DNA of 64,000 nt, taken from NCBI GenBank assembly GCA_023374045.1, contig CM041783.1, positions 127,225,503-127,289,502 on the forward strand, given 5' to 3'. The position numbers and the translations under genes are program-made. Origin of the DNA: Limonium bicolor (Eukaryota > Streptophyta > Magnoliopsida > Caryophyllales > Plumbaginaceae). The notes under the pieces are model-generated. The model had not been told where the DNA came from, did no database searches, and saw nothing but the letters and a program-made list of their open reading frames with translations. Below are positions 60,294 to 64,000 of the stretch, one piece after another. Numbering within the stretch: the first letter of the stretch is position 1; every line of letters starts with the position of its first letter.

Positions 60294-63200
60294 TGACATA
60301 CCCCAAACCTATATATGGTGTTTATATGTTAAACTAAGATATAATAAGGCTAAATTATGCCTTAGAAACATTAAGAAACAATTTAAACCAAAGAAAACAC
60401 AAGGAAACATCATAAGAGTAATTTAAGCAAAAACATGCTCTAAGCTTGGAGTAACATTGGGTAACACCCAAATATCATTCTTAGACCTTATTAACATGCT
60501 AATGGACATGTTAAATCAATTACCAAAGAAAACCAAGCTCAAAAACAAGTTAAAACACAAATTGTGCTTTAAGGACTCTTAAAGCACATTTTTGGAAAAT
60601 TGTCTTGGAAGGAGGTTTTGAGTGTCTAAATGCCCATGATTACACCTTAATCAACTTGTTTCTACTTAGTATCACATTAAGAAGCCTGAATCAATAGGAA
60701 ACCTAAAATTTCACAAATATGTGCACTAATTGTGAATAGTGCCCAAATAGCACCTAGTTTAGTCTTTAGCCAACTTAGTTTAATTAATTGGTCAACCAAG
60801 ACCATAAATATCTTCATTATTAAGGGGGGCCGGTTTTTGAAGTGGTGAGTCACCACATGAGCCAGCATATTAAGGAAAAGAGAGGGAGAAGTTAGAATAG
60901 TACTATTTACCTTTTAAGAAAGATTTTACCTTTTAGCTTGCCTCTCTCCTCTTCATTCATTCTCTTCTTTCCACCGTTTTTCCTCACCTTATTCCTCCCT
61001 AAGAAACCGTAAACTCCAGCCCCATTCATGCTCCATCTTGCTTTGCCCACAAAATCTTCATTTTAGCTCCAAATAAAAAACAAAGACTATATAACTCTTA
61101 GTTAGAGCAAGCTCTTGCTTTCTATCTTTCCAAATCTCTAAAAGCTTCATTTTGGTGCCAAGGGAAACCACCATTAGAGGAGGAAAAATCAGTTTGAAGA
61201 GCTCATTTGGTTCTCCATTCATTCAAGGTAAGGAAAGTGTAAGAAAAAACAAGTTTCCTTCATTTTTCCTTCATGTCCGAGAATCATCTTCTCATGGGAC
61301 CTTGTTTTATCCCTTGATCTAGCTTGTTTCTATTCTCCAAGGACTGGAGGAGGTCCTTCTTGATTCATATCCAAGCCTATCTTAAGACTTCAATGGTAAA
61401 CATTCATTTTAATGTCTTAAAACACATTTTTAACCTAGGAATGATTCCTTAAGGTTGGTGTATTCTTTAGCACTCATTAGAGTAATTGTGTATTGGTTAG
61501 AACATTAGCAAGGGGAATTAAATTGTTGGCCGAAATTCAAACAAGAAAAGCCAAGGAGGAGAGTGTGAGGAAAAGCTTGGAAAAACAAGGTAAATAACTT
61601 ACCTTAAGGTGTTTTATTGTTTAGGGAATGGGATTTAGATAAAGGGTATGTGTAGCTTAGAGTTTACATTAGGAAGGGGTTATAAAGCCTAGGAGAAAGA
61701 ACATGCTTATATTTGAGAACTTGTGACTAAGGAGCAAATGGGAAATAAGATAGTTAGACAATCACAAGGTGAATTACAAGAACACTATTATTGCAATGGG
61801 AGCCTTGTTGTGTGTATTTGCAGGTCAAAGGCTATTATATGAGGAAATTCACTGGTTAAGCTTTATGTCATTTAAGGGCCTAAGTGCCAGGCAATTTAAG
61901 TTTATGCACTATATTGTGATGTGGTGTAGTTTGGGTGTAATTAGTGTGTAAGGAATGTGTATTAAGGATTTGAATGTTCATGGTTGTTTAAGGGTGGAAA
62001 ACCTAGGTGCTTGGGTAGTAATATACTAGGGAAGCCATGTCAAAATTTGGTGAAGAAACTAAGTGTTTAATAGGTTTTAAGGAGATTTTATGAGCTAGGA
62101 AGTATTAATAAACATTAAGAGTTTGTTTAGGTGGAAATGGATAAACTAAGGTGTTCTTGAGTAAAAAGATGACCTAGGGATTTCTAGGAGAATCTAGGGA
62201 TTACAATGGTGAATTTAAAGCACCAAAACCATGACAAGAGAAGTTTGGAGACTTGTGTAAAGTTTGAAAGAAAATAAGTACAATGATTTGTGAGAGTGTA
62301 AGTGTAAACTAGGATATGTGGCTTTAGGAATGTTTAGGAAACTTGAGTAAGGAAAGATGGATTGTAATAATGCTTGAGGAGAAGTTATATTGGTGTAAAA
62401 GGAATACTTAGGTTAGTTGAAGTCTTAGGCAAAATTGATAGTTGGAAGTGTAAGGATTTAGTGCTAAGTGTTAAGGACTTGGAGAGATTTTGAGTAAATG
62501 GTTAAGGAGTTTGATTGTGAGTGGATTAAGAGGTTTGGTGGATGGTTTAAGAGTGGGTTAAAGTGTTAAAATGAGGTTAGAACATATTAGGACACTTCTG
62601 GCAATGTTTGGAGTGAAATAAACACATAAAAATAAGTTTCTGGAGTCGACCTACCTTAGGACCGACCTTAGCAAGGTCGGTCGAGCCTAAAATACCCATC
62701 TAGGAAGCTCTCTGACTTAGACCAACCTTAGAATCGACCTTGGTAAGGTCGGTCGGGCTTAAATCTTGAACAAGAATGTTTCTGGAATGGACCGACCTTG
62801 GGACAGACCTTGGCAAGGTCGGTCGGGGTGAAATTTTTCAGTCGGGAAGTATTCTAGTTCCAACCGACCTTGGGACCTACCCTGCAAGGTCGGTCGGCCC
62901 TTATAAAAGAAAATTAAATTTTAAGTATGTTAAATGGTATTAGTGGTAAGCCATTAAGAGGGTAATGATGATTAGATAAACAAGCATACAAGGACTTAAG
63001 GTTAAGTTAGGTAAATGGTTTTAAGTGTTTAAGGTTAAGTTTATAAGAACCTAAGAGGTGTTAGATGGGGATCATTAGGGGTTAAATAAGTTAAGTAACA
63101 TGGAATAAATTAACAACCTAAATTGGATCAATGTTTTAGGGTTTGAGAATTGGGATTCGGAAGGAGATTAGACAACTGACACAAAATGACGGTGTACGGT

Positions 63201-63822
63201 ATGGTTTTCTTGTAACCTGCTTGCTAACGAGGTGTCCCTCGGCTTGTGTGCTACTTGTTTACTTGCTATGACTAAGACAAGATAAAGCTTGCAATCGAAC
63301 TATTATCTTCTTGTGTGTTTGTCTTAAACTAACACACTAGACTTTGAGATTAGTTACTAACAATACTTAGTAACATTGTTTGAGATAAGGAATTCACTCC
63401 CGAATTGTTGGTTGGTTAATACCCGAGAAAGGTTTAACTAACGCTTTGTCTTTAAGACTTTCTACTAACTGGAACTTGGGGGGACTGAGGAATCTGGGAC
63501 TAACTCCGGTCATGCATGTTAAGGAAAGGGGGTCGGTATCTGAATCAGATCCGACTTCCGCTTGAGGACTTGTCTTTGGACTTGTTTCCTAGAGTCGAAT
63601 GTCGAATCAGCCACCTTGGGCTACAGTTCAAGGTGGGAGGGAGATTAAGATGGTGCGGTGGGACCACCTAAATCCCAAAATTAAGAAAAGTTGTTTATTC
63701 AACAAATGGAGATAATAGCTCATTGGCTAGGGTTGCTTTTGACCCGACAAAAAATAAACATTGAGATAAGATACAACCATTTCTAATTAAAGAACGGTTT
63801 GTATACCAAGATTGAGATAAGG
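60294..63822 (+). repeat. 3' LTR of element E, left 3.5 kb
   Basis: Starts TGACATACCCC after the polypurine tract and matches the 5' LTR from 62416 on. It is interrupted at 63823. Its first 2.1 kb is the only copy of that part of E's LTR in the window. A short frame at 61769-61951 has no recognisable feature. It contains the palindrome array at 62648-62898. Confidence 0.9.
62648..62898. repeat. array of GACCGACCTT palindromes, 3' LTR
   Basis: Counterpart of 12421-12660 with a few changes, including a more complete third unit (GACCGACCTTGGGACAGACC before the closing arm), so some units differ in length between the two LTRs. Confidence 0.9.
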
Positions 63823-64000
63823 TGTAACACCCCTACTCTAATCGGCTCCTAATCGTCTTACTTAACATTGTAATCGCAGCGGTAATCTAAACAATTGAAC
63901 TACTGGTGTCACCGTTCTCACTCTCCCATACGAGTAATAACGTGCTTACTGATATATATATAAATACGAAACAATTTCCCACAGTGACAACAAGAGATAG
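63823..64000 (-). repeat. start of another gypsy LTR inserted in E's 3' LTR
   Basis: TGTAACACCCCTACTC begins at 63823 in the middle of sequence that is uninterrupted in the 5' LTR (13585/13586). Later words (CGCAGCGGTAATCTAAAC, CCCATACGAGTAATAACG) resemble the start of the LTR at 35874. It is cut by the window edge, so element type (solo or full) and TSD are unknown; the left flank is TAAGG. Confidence 0.85.

Larger units (their letters stand above)
12189..64000 (+). mobile_element. element E: Tekay-like Ty3/gypsy chromovirus carrying an AlkB domain, split by nested insertions
   Basis: The pieces lie in the right order on +: 5' LTR (part), PBS, gag with CCHC, AlkB-like domain, protease, RT, RNase H, integrase, chromodomain, polypurine tract and 3' LTR. 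The LTR pieces 12189-13585 and 62416-63822 align almost base for base, showing that they are one LTR pair. A total LTR length of about 4.1 kb is obtained by joining 60294-63822 with 13586-14189. Interruptions are the LTR ending at 12188, element M (26744-54192), the solo LTR (54355-58927) and an LTR at 63823. An internal tandem duplication gives two gag-AlkB-RT blocks. The chromodomain and integrase order place it in the chromoviruses; a Tekay assignment rests on the PBS, the long LTRs and the protein style. Confidence 0.88.

Overview
The window is plant nuclear DNA, almost certainly from an angiosperm with a repeat-rich genome. It is made of nested LTR retrotransposons, and I see no intact host gene, rRNA, tRNA or CRISPR array. 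The main evidence is Ty3/gypsy chromovirus (Tekay-like) coding sequence with giant LTRs of about 4.1-5.4 kb, a SIRE/Maximus-like Ty1/copia element with an extra 3' ORF, and primer-binding sites complementary to initiator-Met tRNA.

Layout. (1) 1-5152: the 3' part of a SIRE-like copia element on + (RT-RNase H, degenerate 3' ORF, polypurine tracts, LTR). (2) 5153-6770: the 3' end and LTR start of a + gypsy element, meeting head-on the PBS side of a - gypsy element. (3) 6771-12188: a 5.4-kb - strand LTR, inserted in the 5' LTR of the main element. (4) 12189 to the right edge: the main element, here called E, a + strand chromovirus cut into pieces by later insertions. Its pieces are 5' LTR 12189-14189; gag, an AlkB-like dioxygenase domain, protease and RT 14404-19953; a second copy of the same block 20067-26743 that continues into RNase H; integrase zinc finger 54193-54354; integrase core and chromodomain 58933-59983; 3' LTR 60294-63822, itself interrupted at 63823.

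Inside E sits element M (26744-54192, - strand, TSD GAAGT/GATGT). Its 3' LTR is 4457 bp, while its 5' LTR is 9078 bp because an internal 2.3-kb segment is present three times in tandem. M's decayed internal region holds a solo LTR (35874-44541, TSD TCCTT). That solo LTR holds a small non-autonomous element, N1 (40176-43122, TSD AAAAC), with two LTRs and a gag-like ORF. A separate 4573-bp solo LTR (54355-58927, TSD CATGA) splits E's integrase.

The most unusual content is an AlkB-type 2OG-Fe(II) oxygenase domain between gag and protease of E, present in both duplicated copies. HxD and the Arg-x5-Arg motif are recognisable in both, and the second iron-binding His survives in one. E's gag also appears to contain an 80-bp phase-0 spliceosomal intron (GT...CTAAT...AG), again in both copies. 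The giant LTRs carry GC-rich arrays of imperfect palindromes with the same layout but different stem sequences in different families. A tandem duplication of about 10.2 kb (9771-19953), its second copy shortened by about 4 kb, explains why gag-AlkB-RT occurs twice.

All coding regions of E, M and the copia element are broken. Many stops look like C-to-T changes, as expected for methylated, silenced elements. Boundaries supported by target-site duplications are firm; those of the SIRE LTR end, of 5153-6770 and of M's internal genes are not.
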